Shown: positions 57,939-64,000 of the stretch, one piece after another
Position numbering within the stretch: position 1 is the first letter of the stretch
How the letters are laid out: the number at the start of each line of letters is the position of its first letter
Assembly: GCF_040905785.1 (NCBI RefSeq)
Contig: NZ_JBBDQW010000029.1
Coordinates: 84,899-148,898, forward strand
Source: Tistlia sp040905785
Lineage (GTDB): Bacteria; Pseudomonadota; Alphaproteobacteria; Kiloniellales; DSM-21159
Direction of reading: 5' to 3'
Length of the DNA stretch: 64,000 nt
The notes under the pieces: model-generated
Seen by the model: only the letters and a program-made list of their open reading frames with translations
What the model was told of the DNA's origin: nothing
The model's database searches: none
Translations under genes and position numbers: made by a program

Positions 57939-58586
57939 ATGGCCCAGGACCCCGAGGCCTTCGTCCGCGCCCAGACCGCCGTCGAATCGCCCTCGCTGAT
58001 TCCCGAGCTGCGCCTGCACCTGGCCAGCGAGGTGATCCCGCTGTGGCAGGCGACCGAGGCCGACCTCGAGGCCCTGGGCCTGCCGCCGCCCTACTGGGCC
58101 TTCGCCTGGGCCGGCGGCCAGGGCCTGGCGCGCTACCTGCTCGACCACCCGGAGGTCGTCGCCGGCAGGACCGTCCTGGACTTCGCGGCCGGCAGCGGCG
58201 TCACCGGTCTCGCCGCGGCACGAGCCGGCGCCGCGAGCGTCGAGGCGAGCGAGATCGACTCCTACGCCCTCGCCGCGATCCGCCTCAACGCCGCGCTCAA
58301 CGGCCTGACTGTGACGGTGAGCAGCGACGACCTGGTCGGCCGCGACGAGGGCTGGGAGGTCGTGCTGGCCGGCGACGTCTGCTACGAGCGGCCGATGGCC
58401 GAGCGTGCCTTCGCCTGGCTGCAGGCCCTGGCGGCGCGCGGCGCCCTGGTCCTGCTCGGCGACCCCGGCCGCAACTACCTGCCGAAGGCGGGGCTGGAGC
58501 GGCTCGCCTGCTACGGCGTCCCGACCAGCCGCGAGCTCGAGGACAGCGACCTGCGCAACGCGGTGGTCTGGCGGGTGCTGGGCTAG
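57939..58586 (+). CDS. Class I SAM methyltransferase (ETFB-lysine/PrmA-like)
   Basis: The 215-residue protein shows SLIPELRLHLASEVIPLWQAT, LPPPYWAFAWAGGQGLARYLL, then motif I VLDFAAGSGVTGLAAARAG, SEIDSYALAAIRLNAALNG and the motif IV region VLAGDVCYERPMAERAF. This matches the methyltransferase group related to ETFB lysine methyltransferase and PrmA, likely to modify a protein lysine; similar genes follow ubiA in relatives. The target is unknown. It sits 14 bp after ubiA, so co-transcription is likely. Its stop meets the convergent GGCT-like gene end, overlapping by 4 bp. Confidence 0.85.
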   Translation: MAQDPEAFVRAQTAVESPSLIPELRLHLASEVIPLWQATEADLEALGLPPPYWAFAWAGGQGLARYLLDHPEVVAGRTVLDFAAGSGVTGLAAARAGAASVEASEIDSYALAAIRLNAALNGLTVTVSSDDLVGRDEGWEVVLAGDVCYERPMAERAFAWLQALAARGALVLLGDPGRNYLPKAGLERLACYGVPTSRELEDSDLRNAVVWRVLG

Positions 58587-59308
58587 CGCGCGCCCTTGAC
58601 GAAATCCGGCAGGTCGAGCGGCAGCGCCTCGGCGCGCAGCTTCGCAGCCAGCGCCCGGCGGCGGCGCTCGTCGGCGATCAGCGCGAGCACGTGGTCGTTC
58701 AGGGCATCGACCGGATGGTGCCGGGCACGCAGCCGCTCCTGCAGATCGCGCTGCAGGCAGGCACCGTGGGGCCGGCCCTCGGCCCGGAGCAGCGCCAGGC
58801 CGACGGCGCGGCCGGCCTCGGCCAGGCTGCCGAAGGCGTTGACATAGCAGCAGAGCGAGCGCGCCGCCGGCCCGGCCTCCGGCTCCAGCGCCACCCCCTC
58901 GAGCCGGCCGAAGGGGTAGCTCGCGGCGCCCTCGGTTTCGTGCATGCACGCCAGCTGACCGGCGGTCAGCCAGGTCAGCGCGACCCGCACGCGGCAGCCG
59001 GGCGCGCGCTGCAGGGTCGAGGAGATCGCGCCGTAGCGGGTGACATGGGCGGCGTAAACGACGTCGTAGCCCTCGAGCCAGACGTAGGTGACGGGTATCT
59101 CGGCGGCGGCGCCGAACTTGCGCAGCAACTGGGCGGGCGCGCGGTTGGAGCCGTGGGCGATGACGGGGCGGCGGCCATCGAAGTCGGCGGCCGCGATCGG
59201 CTGCTCGCGGCCTTCGGCGAAGAGAAAGGATTCGTTCGGCGCGGCGTAGGGGTAGTCGAGCGCCAGGGCCAGACGCTCGGCCGCGGCTTCGGGCAGCGGC
59301 CAGGGCAC
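58583..59308 (-). CDS. Gamma-glutamylcyclotransferase-like protein
   Basis: The roughly 241-residue protein has VIAHGSNRAPAQLLRKFG near residue 40, resembling the YGSN phosphate-loop motif of the gamma-glutamylcyclotransferase (BtrG-like) fold. A typical body follows with YVWLEGYDVVYAAHVTRYGAI and TWLTAGQLACMHETEGA, where E may act as the catalytic acid. Such enzymes cyclise gamma-glutamyl groups to 5-oxoproline, but many relatives are uncharacterised. No ATG precedes the conserved part; GTG 59308 is a reasonable start. The gene follows the DUF4170 gene on the same strand by 32 bp, so a two-gene unit is likely. Confidence 0.6.
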   Translation of the reverse strand: MPWPLPEAAAERLALALDYPYAAPNESFLFAEGREQPIAAADFDGRRPVIAHGSNRAPAQLLRKFGAAAEIPVTYVWLEGYDVVYAAHVTRYGAISSTLQRAPGCRVRVALTWLTAGQLACMHETEGAASYPFGRLEGVALEPEAGPAARSLCCYVNAFGSLAEAGRAVGLALLRAEGRPHGACLQRDLQERLRARHHPVDALNDHVLALIADERRRRALAAKLRAEALPLDLPDFVKGAR

Positions 59309-59340
59309 GGGGCGGCGGGGCCGTGCGTCGCCTGCTCCGC

Positions 59341-59553
59341 TCAGTCCGTGCAGGGCGGGACTTCGTCCTGGTCGATCTTCTCGATGCGGTAGCGCGTGTG
59401 CGCCTCGTCGACGGTCTTCCAGGCGCGCCGCGCCCATTCCGCCTTGGCATCGTCATAGCTGGGATAGGGACCCAGCCACTGCTCCCGCTCGCCGACCGGA
59501 ACCTGGAACTTAGTGTCGCGGTACTCGCCGCCGACGACCCAGTACTGTTGCAT
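59341..59553 (-). CDS. DUF4170 family protein
   Basis: This 70-residue protein reads MQQYWVVGGEYRDTKFQVPV, then LGPYPSYDDAKAEWARRAWKTVDEAHTRYRIEK. It matches DUF4170, a small alphaproteobacterial family of unknown function. It is acidic and soluble, without a signal peptide. A GTG at 59562 would add three residues, but the ATG at 59553 matches the family start. It lies upstream of the GGCT-like gene on the same strand. Identification of the family is firm; role unknown. Confidence 0.88.
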   Translation of the reverse strand: MQQYWVVGGEYRDTKFQVPVGEREQWLGPYPSYDDAKAEWARRAWKTVDEAHTRYRIEKIDQDEVPPCTD

Positions 59554-59783
59554 GCTCGCCACTCGCCTGCATTCTACTTCTACGAATCCTGCCGGTCACC
59601 CTGCACCGGCGGCTCCGAGCCGATCAAGCGCGTTCGCCGGCCGCGATGCAAGGCGGCGCAGCGTCGCGGCTGCGCGCGGCACCGGCTCCGCCAGGTAAAC
59701 GGTCGCTCGGCGCGGATGTTCCGGTCCGCCGGGCGGATCGCTGTGCGGCCGACGACTCTGCCGACGACGCTGGCGCCCCCCTG

Positions 59784-59812
59784 TTCAGTCGCCGGCGATG
59801 CTGGACTAGTAT
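59784..59812 (+). promoter_or_regulatory. Candidate promoter for the iron ABC ATPase gene
   Basis: TTCAGT (59784-59789) and TAGTAT (59807-59812) are spaced 17 bp apart, about 40 bp before the ATPase start. The match to consensus is partial (3 of 6 and 4 of 6), so this is a weak call. No Fur-type box is apparent. Confidence 0.35.
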
Positions 59813-59850
59813 CGCGCGCCGCCACCCCTGCCGAGAGACCTTTCCCCGAT

Positions 59851-60933
59851 ATGGCCGAGCTTCTTCTCGACGCCGTCACCAAGCAGTTCGACGGCCACCC
59901 GGCGGTCGCCGCCGTCGACCTGGCCGTCGCCGACGGCGAGTTCCTGGCGCTGCTCGGCCCCTCCGGCTGCGGCAAGACGACCCTGCTGCGCCTGATCGCG
60001 GGCTTCGAGCGGCCCGACGCCGGGCGCATCCGCATCGCCGGCCGCGAGGTCGCCGGGCCCGACCGCCAGGTGCCGCCCGAGGAGCGCCGTGTCGGCCTGG
60101 TCTTCCAGTCCTACGCGCTCTGGCCGCACATGAGCGTCGCCGAGAACGTCGCCTACCCGCTCAAGGTCGCCGGCCTCGGCCGGGCCGAGCTGGCGCGCCG
60201 CCGCGACGCCGCCCTGGCGACGACCGGGCTGGAGGGCTTCGCCGGGCGCCGCCCGGCCGACCTCAGCGGCGGCCAGCGCCAGCGCGTCGCCCTGGCCCGC
60301 TGCCTGGTCATGGAGCCGCCGCTGGTGCTGCTCGACGAGCCGCTGGCCAACCTCGACGTGCACCTGCGCGCCGCCATGCAGGAGGAGTTCGCCGCCTTCC
60401 ACGACAAGACCGGCGCGACCATGGTCTACATCACCCACGACCAAGCCGAGGCGATGGCGCTGGCCGACCGCATCGCCGTGATGCACCAGGGCCGCCTGCA
60501 ACAGGTGGCGCCGCCGCGCGCGCTCTACAACGAGCCGGAGACGGCCATGGTCGCCGGCTTCATCGGCGAAGGCAGCCTCCTCGAGGGCGAGCTGCTGGGC
60601 TTCGAGGCGGACGGGCGGGCGCGGGTCTCGCTCTGGGGTTGCCGCGCGAGCCTGCGTGCGCGCCCGGACCAGGCCCCGGGCCGGGTCCTCGTCAGCCTGC
60701 GCCCGGAGCACCTGAGGCTCGCCGCGGCCGAGACGCCCGGGACCCTGCCGGCGCGGGTGCGCCGCACCGTCTACCGGGGCGGCCGGGTCGCGGTCGAGCT
60801 GCGCCCCGAAGCGGATCCGGACACGAGCCTGCTGCTGCTCGAGCCCGAGGCGAGCGCGCCCGAGACGGGCCAGGCGGTCGGCGTCGCGATCAAGGGCGGG
60901 TGGGTGATCCCCCGCTCGACCGAACAGCTCTAA
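59851..60933 (+). CDS. Ferric iron ABC transporter ATP-binding protein (FbpC/AfuC type)
   Basis: The 360-residue ATPase has Walker A GPSGCGKTT (about residues 36-44), FQSYALWPHMSV, signature LSGGQRQR, Walker B LVLLDEPLANLDVHLRAAMQ and the His in ITHDQAEA. A C-terminal TOBE-like domain follows (about 240-355). It resembles FbpC/AfuC and PotA. Its partners, a fused permease and an iron-type binding protein, lie on the opposite strand, and its stop overlaps the permease stop by four bases (60930-60933). This convergent arrangement of one transporter is unusual; function with those genes is inferred from proximity and family. Confidence 0.85.
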   Translation: MAELLLDAVTKQFDGHPAVAAVDLAVADGEFLALLGPSGCGKTTLLRLIAGFERPDAGRIRIAGREVAGPDRQVPPEERRVGLVFQSYALWPHMSVAENVAYPLKVAGLGRAELARRRDAALATTGLEGFAGRRPADLSGGQRQRVALARCLVMEPPLVLLDEPLANLDVHLRAAMQEEFAAFHDKTGATMVYITHDQAEAMALADRIAVMHQGRLQQVAPPRALYNEPETAMVAGFIGEGSLLEGELLGFEADGRARVSLWGCRASLRARPDQAPGRVLVSLRPEHLRLAAAETPGTLPARVRRTVYRGGRVAVELRPEADPDTSLLLLEPEASAPETGQAVGVAIKGGWVIPRSTEQL

Positions 60934-62636
60934 CGGCCCCAGGGCAGGACGCCGGCAGGCAGGCGCGGTGCCAGGAGCTGCAGCAGCGCCATCAGGACGA
61001 CGATCGCCAGCACGGCGAGCACCGCGACCGCCGAGGCCAGCACCGTCGAGCCGCCGTCGTCGAGGTTGAAGACCAGGACGCCGAGGGTCTCGTTGCCGCC
61101 CGACCAGAGCAGCGCCGAGACGGTCAGCTCGTTGAAGGCGGTCATGAAGACCAGCAGGCCGCCGGCCGCGGCGGCCGGGGCGACCAGCGGCAGCACGATG
61201 TCGCGCAGCCGGCGCAGGAAGCGCGCGCCCGCGACCTGCGCGGCCTCCTCGAGCGCGCGGTCGAGCTGGTGGAAGGCGGCGACGGTCGGCCTCAGCGCCA
61301 GGGTCAGGAAGCGCGCCAGGTAGGCGAAGAGGATGATCCAGAGCGTGCCGTAGAGGCCGACGCCCAGGACCGGCAGCGGCTTCAGGAAGACCAGGATGCA
61401 GGCGATCGCCAGCACCACCCCGGGCAGCGCGTAGGGCAGCTCGGCGACCAGCTCGAGGCCGCGCAGCAGCGGCGAGCGCCGCCAGACCAGGAAATAGCCG
61501 AGCGGCCCGGCGACCGCGACCAGCAGCAGCGCCGCGGCGCCGGCCAGGACGAAGGAGTTGGCGAAGGCGCGCAGCGTCACCGCCTGGCGGAACAGCACCT
61601 CGACGTAGTTGCCGAGGGTGACCGTGCCGGCCGACAGCGGCACCCCGTAGGCGGTCACCAGGGAGGTCGCGACGAGAGCCACGAGCGGCACGATCAGGAT
61701 CAGTGCGATCACCGTCCAGCTCGCCGCCTCGGCGAGCCGCCGGCTCGCGCCCAGGCGGTAGGACAGCAGCTGCGAGACGGCCGTGAAGCTCCGGTAGTCG
61801 CGCCGCCTCAGAACCAGCGACTGCAGCAGCAGCCCGCCGGCGGCGATCAGCCCGACCAGGATCGACAGCACCGCGACCTCGGAGATCACGGCGGGTCCGA
61901 AGCTGGAGAGGCGCTGGTAGATCAGCGTCGGCAGCACGGTGTAGCCCGCCGGGATGCCGAGCAGGGCCGGGATGCCGAAGTTGCCGATCGCCGAGACGAA
62001 GGAGAGGGCGGCGCCGGCGACCAGCACCGGCGTCATCAGCGGCAGGATCACGGTGAAGAGCACGCGCCAGCGCCCGGCGCCGGCGGCGCGCGCCGCCTCG
62101 ACCTGCTCGCGCGGCAGGGTCCGCAGGCCGGCGCGCAGCGCCAGGAAGACCAGGGGCGCGTGCTGGATGCCGAGCAGCAGGGTGACGCCGCCGGCCGAGT
62201 AGAGCGGGTGCGGGCTGCCCGGGGGCGGCGCCAGGCCCAGGGTGTTGAGCAGCGGGCTGGCCGGCCCGAACAGCTGTGCCCAGGACAGGGCCGTGATCTG
62301 CGGCGGGATCATCAGCGGCAGCAGGAAGCAGAAGACCAGCGCCGGCTTGGCGCGGATGTCGGTCAGGGCGACCAGCAACGCGAAGACGCCGCCGAGCAGC
62401 AGCGAGATCGCCGTGCCGCCGAGCGCCGACTGCAGCGAGTTGGCGGTCGCCCGCCAGGTGCTGCCCGCCGACAGCACCTCGGCCAGCACCGCGAGCTGCG
62501 GGTCGCCGCCCGGCGCCACGCCCTCCCACAGGAGGCGCGCCATCGGCAGCAGGCTGACCAGGCAGAGGAAGACGACGAAGGCGGCGAGCAGGCCCAGCTC
62601 GCCGCCGCCTCCCCTGCTCCCACGCGCAGGGTTCAC
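60930..62636 (-). CDS. Fused two-domain ferric iron ABC permease (FbpB/AfuB type)
   Basis: The 568-residue inner-membrane protein contains two homologous permease halves of about six helices each. Each half has an EAA loop: VEAARAAGAGRWRVLFTVILPL in the first and LEEAAQVAGARFLRRLRDIVLP in the second. This duplication within one chain is the rule for FbpB-type iron permeases. It takes Fe3+ from the periplasmic binding protein, whose gene is 16 bp upstream. The stop is overlapped by that of the convergent ATPase gene. The ATG at 62636 is followed by a short Gly/Arg-rich N-terminus. Confidence 0.9.
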   Translation of the reverse strand: MNPARGSRGGGGELGLLAAFVVFLCLVSLLPMARLLWEGVAPGGDPQLAVLAEVLSAGSTWRATANSLQSALGGTAISLLLGGVFALLVALTDIRAKPALVFCFLLPLMIPPQITALSWAQLFGPASPLLNTLGLAPPPGSPHPLYSAGGVTLLLGIQHAPLVFLALRAGLRTLPREQVEAARAAGAGRWRVLFTVILPLMTPVLVAGAALSFVSAIGNFGIPALLGIPAGYTVLPTLIYQRLSSFGPAVISEVAVLSILVGLIAAGGLLLQSLVLRRRDYRSFTAVSQLLSYRLGASRRLAEAASWTVIALILIVPLVALVATSLVTAYGVPLSAGTVTLGNYVEVLFRQAVTLRAFANSFVLAGAAALLLVAVAGPLGYFLVWRRSPLLRGLELVAELPYALPGVVLAIACILVFLKPLPVLGVGLYGTLWIILFAYLARFLTLALRPTVAAFHQLDRALEEAAQVAGARFLRRLRDIVLPLVAPAAAAGGLLVFMTAFNELTVSALLWSGGNETLGVLVFNLDDGGSTVLASAVAVLAVLAIVVLMALLQLLAPRLPAGVLPWGR

Positions 62637-62652
62637 GGGAGCAAGGGTCCGG

Positions 62653-63663
62653 TCAGCCGCCGAACAGCTCCGCGAAGGCCTTCTTGTGCGCGACCTCCTC
62701 GGTCAGCGCCTGCTCGGGGTCGAAGGGCATGACCTCGATCGACGAGGGCGCGGGGAAACCTTCGGGCGGCGTCACCTCGGGGTCGGCCGGCAGGTAGCCC
62801 TGGGCGGCCGCCAGCTCCTGGCCCTCGCGGGACAGCAGGAAGTCGACGAAGGCCTTGGCCGCCTCGGGGTTCCTGGCGCTGGACAGGATCGCGACCGGCT
62901 CGGTGACCGCCGAGACGCCCTCGGAGGGGAAGACGAACTCGACCGGCGAGCCCTTGGCCTTCTCGCGGATCGGCAGGAAGTCGATGACCACGCCGTAGAG
63001 CTTCTCGCCGCCCGCGACGGCCTTGAAGACGCCGCCGTTGCCGCCGCTCGCCAGCGCGCCCTGCTCGGCGAGCGCCTCGTAGTAGTCCCAGCCGAGCTCG
63101 GGATCGGCGGTCAAGGTTTCCAGGTGGATCATGGCGGCGCCCGAGGTCAGCGGGCTCGGCATGACGATCTGGCCCTTGGCCTCCGGCTTCAGCAGGTCCT
63201 TCCAGGAGGCCGGCTTCATGGTCGCCGCGGTGTTGTAGACGATGCCGGTGGTGATCAGCTTGGTCGAGAACCAGGTCAGGTCCTTGTCGTACAGCCCGGG
63301 GTCGTAGGGGCCGACCGGCGCCTCGGGGTAGGCCAGCAGGCGGCCTTCCTGCTTGAGGCCGGCCATGGTCACGGAATCGGGGATCAGCAGGACGTCCGGC
63401 TGCGGCGCGCCGGCGGCGATCTCGGCGCGCAGCTTGGCCATCACCTTGGTCGTGCCGTCGCGTACCCACTCGACCTCGACGTCCGGATGCCTGGCGGTGA
63501 AGGCGTCGACCGTCTGCTGCGCGTCGGCGTTGGGCTGGCTGGTATAGAGCACCAGCTTGCCGGAAGCCGCCGCCGCTGGACCGCCCGCCAGGCCGCTCGC
63601 CAGGCCGCTCATCAATACAGCCGCCGCCAGCAGCGCCGCCTTGGCCCCAATTCCCTTCGCCAT
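62653..63663 (-). CDS. Ferric iron ABC transporter substrate-binding protein (FbpA/AfuA type)
   Basis: The 336-residue periplasmic protein has a Sec signal (about residues 1-33, ending PAAAA), and then GKLVLYTSQPNADAQQTVDAF, the typical N-terminus of the iron-binding family. It also has DVLLIPDSVTMAGLKQEGRL, WFSTKLITTGIVYNT and PSPLTSGAAMIHL. Whether it binds Fe3+ or another ligand, such as a phosphonate or sugar acid, cannot be fixed by eye, as relatives have varied ligands. SD GGGGAGGAG lies before ATG 63663. It is first in the minus-strand unit with the permease. Confidence 0.88.
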   Translation of the reverse strand: MAKGIGAKAALLAAAVLMSGLASGLAGGPAAAASGKLVLYTSQPNADAQQTVDAFTARHPDVEVEWVRDGTTKVMAKLRAEIAAGAPQPDVLLIPDSVTMAGLKQEGRLLAYPEAPVGPYDPGLYDKDLTWFSTKLITTGIVYNTAATMKPASWKDLLKPEAKGQIVMPSPLTSGAAMIHLETLTADPELGWDYYEALAEQGALASGGNGGVFKAVAGGEKLYGVVIDFLPIREKAKGSPVEFVFPSEGVSAVTEPVAILSSARNPEAAKAFVDFLLSREGQELAAAQGYLPADPEVTPPEGFPAPSSIEVMPFDPEQALTEEVAHKKAFAELFGG

Positions 63664-63857
63664 CCTGCTCGCTCCTCCCCTTGCCTTGTCGGGCCGGTCC
63701 CGGCGGAACGGTGCCGGGCCGCCGTTGTCGGCGCAATGACGCTTGCGTGAAGCTTTTCTGTCAACCGCCGGACGCGGTACCGCTGGCCCTCCCGTAGCCA
63801 CCCCCGTAGCCTTTGCCCCCTGGTGCCGCCGCCGGCGCGCGCAGTAAGTTGGCGGCC

Positions 63858-64000
63858 ATGCCCTACCGCAGCCTGCGCGACTTCATCGAAAAGCTCGAAT
63901 CCAGCCAGCGCCTGGTGCGCGTGCGCGAGCCGGTCTCGACGGTCCTGGAGATGACCGAGATCCAGACCCGGCTGCTCGCCGAGGGCGGCCCGGCGGTGCT
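63858..64000 (+). CDS. ubiD: UbiD-type 4-hydroxy-3-polyprenylbenzoate decarboxylase, N-terminal part (runs off the window)
   Basis: Only the first 47 residues are present. They begin MPYRSLRDFIEKLESSQRLV and continue with VREPVSTVLEMTEIQTRLLAE, the typical N-terminus of UbiD decarboxylases. UbiD removes the carboxyl group of polyprenyl-4-hydroxybenzoate in ubiquinone synthesis using a prenylated FMN from UbiX; ubiA at 56983 does the preceding step. The catalytic region lies beyond the window. ATG 63858 is the likely start, with no strong ribosome-binding site nearby. The 194-bp gap upstream, shared with the divergent binding-protein gene, has no clear promoter. Confidence 0.85.
   Translation, partial: MPYRSLRDFIEKLESSQRLVRVREPVSTVLEMTEIQTRLLAEGGPAV

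Noticed and set aside
59554..59783. A gene in the gap before the iron ATPase
   Set aside because: Frames in both directions are Arg/Pro-rich, have no start context and no family features.

Overview
The window is very GC-rich (about 70%) and dense in genes, with short intergenic gaps and few promoters that stand out. Gene content points to an alphaproteobacterium, most likely in or near the Rhodospirillales. The evidence is the small alphaproteobacterial families DUF1192 and DUF4170, the DUF952-pyrD-arsC order, a plant-type glutamate-cysteine ligase, a poly-3-hydroxybutyrate-type dehydrogenase, a TipF-like degenerate EAL protein and a PEP-CTERM protein. This is inference; no rRNA or tRNA gene is present to fix the taxonomy. 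A 10-N run inside arsC shows that this is a draft assembly.

Layout. 0-5.6 kb: end of typA, purD and xseA (divergent), then a two-gene unit of a double ferritin-like protein and a hemerythrin. 5.7-9.8 kb: a complete polyamine ABC importer on the minus strand, with a Tat-exported binding protein and a strong hairpin plus a 15-C tract between the binding-protein and permease genes. 10-15 kb: a GmhB-like phosphatase, two short-chain dehydrogenases, DUF1192 plus a quinone oxidoreductase, and a lipid kinase. 15.1-21.6 kb: lipid A and envelope genes (LpxH-like, GT4, MsbA, DUF374 acyltransferase, LpxK, LpxL) with no waaA. 21.6-25.7 kb: gamma-glutamyltransferase divergent from a DgcN-DgcA D-glutamate catabolic pair. 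25.7-31.6 kb: a three-gene HisC-like aminotransferase/methyltransferase/unknown operon with ATGA overlaps, a hotdog dehydratase, a class V aminotransferase, and an ankyrin protein overlapping a truncated acyl-adenylate-type protein. 31.6-37.3 kb: methylmalonate-semialdehyde dehydrogenase and an Mla-type lipid transport operon with a STAS domain fused to the permease. 37.4-43.2 kb: a small unknown protein, a branched-chain aminotransferase, DUF952-pyrD, a broken arsC, the TipF-like protein and a HAD IIA hydrolase. 43.2-52.7 kb: an SRPBCC-DUF5939-adenylate cyclase, methylmalonyl-CoA mutase, a 772-residue membrane coiled-coil protein, an Atm1-type exporter and meaB. 52.8-64 kb: rpmB with a clear promoter and terminator, the PEP-CTERM protein, gshA, rsmE, ubiA, a methyltransferase, a GGCT-like protein with DUF4170, a ferric-iron ABC importer whose ATPase converges on its permease, and the start of ubiD.

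Functional themes are outer-membrane biogenesis (lipid A synthesis and flipping, Mla lipid traffic), glutathione and gamma-glutamyl chemistry (gshA, ggt, GGCT-like, Atm1), propionate and valine degradation (mcm, meaB, mmsA), iron and oxygen handling (ferritin-like, hemerythrin, Fe3+ ABC) and ubiquinone (ubiA, ubiD). No CRISPR array, prophage, insertion sequence or classical defence island is visible. Several dispersed palindromic repeats, two of which share a TTCGACARGCTC core, sit in the gaps.
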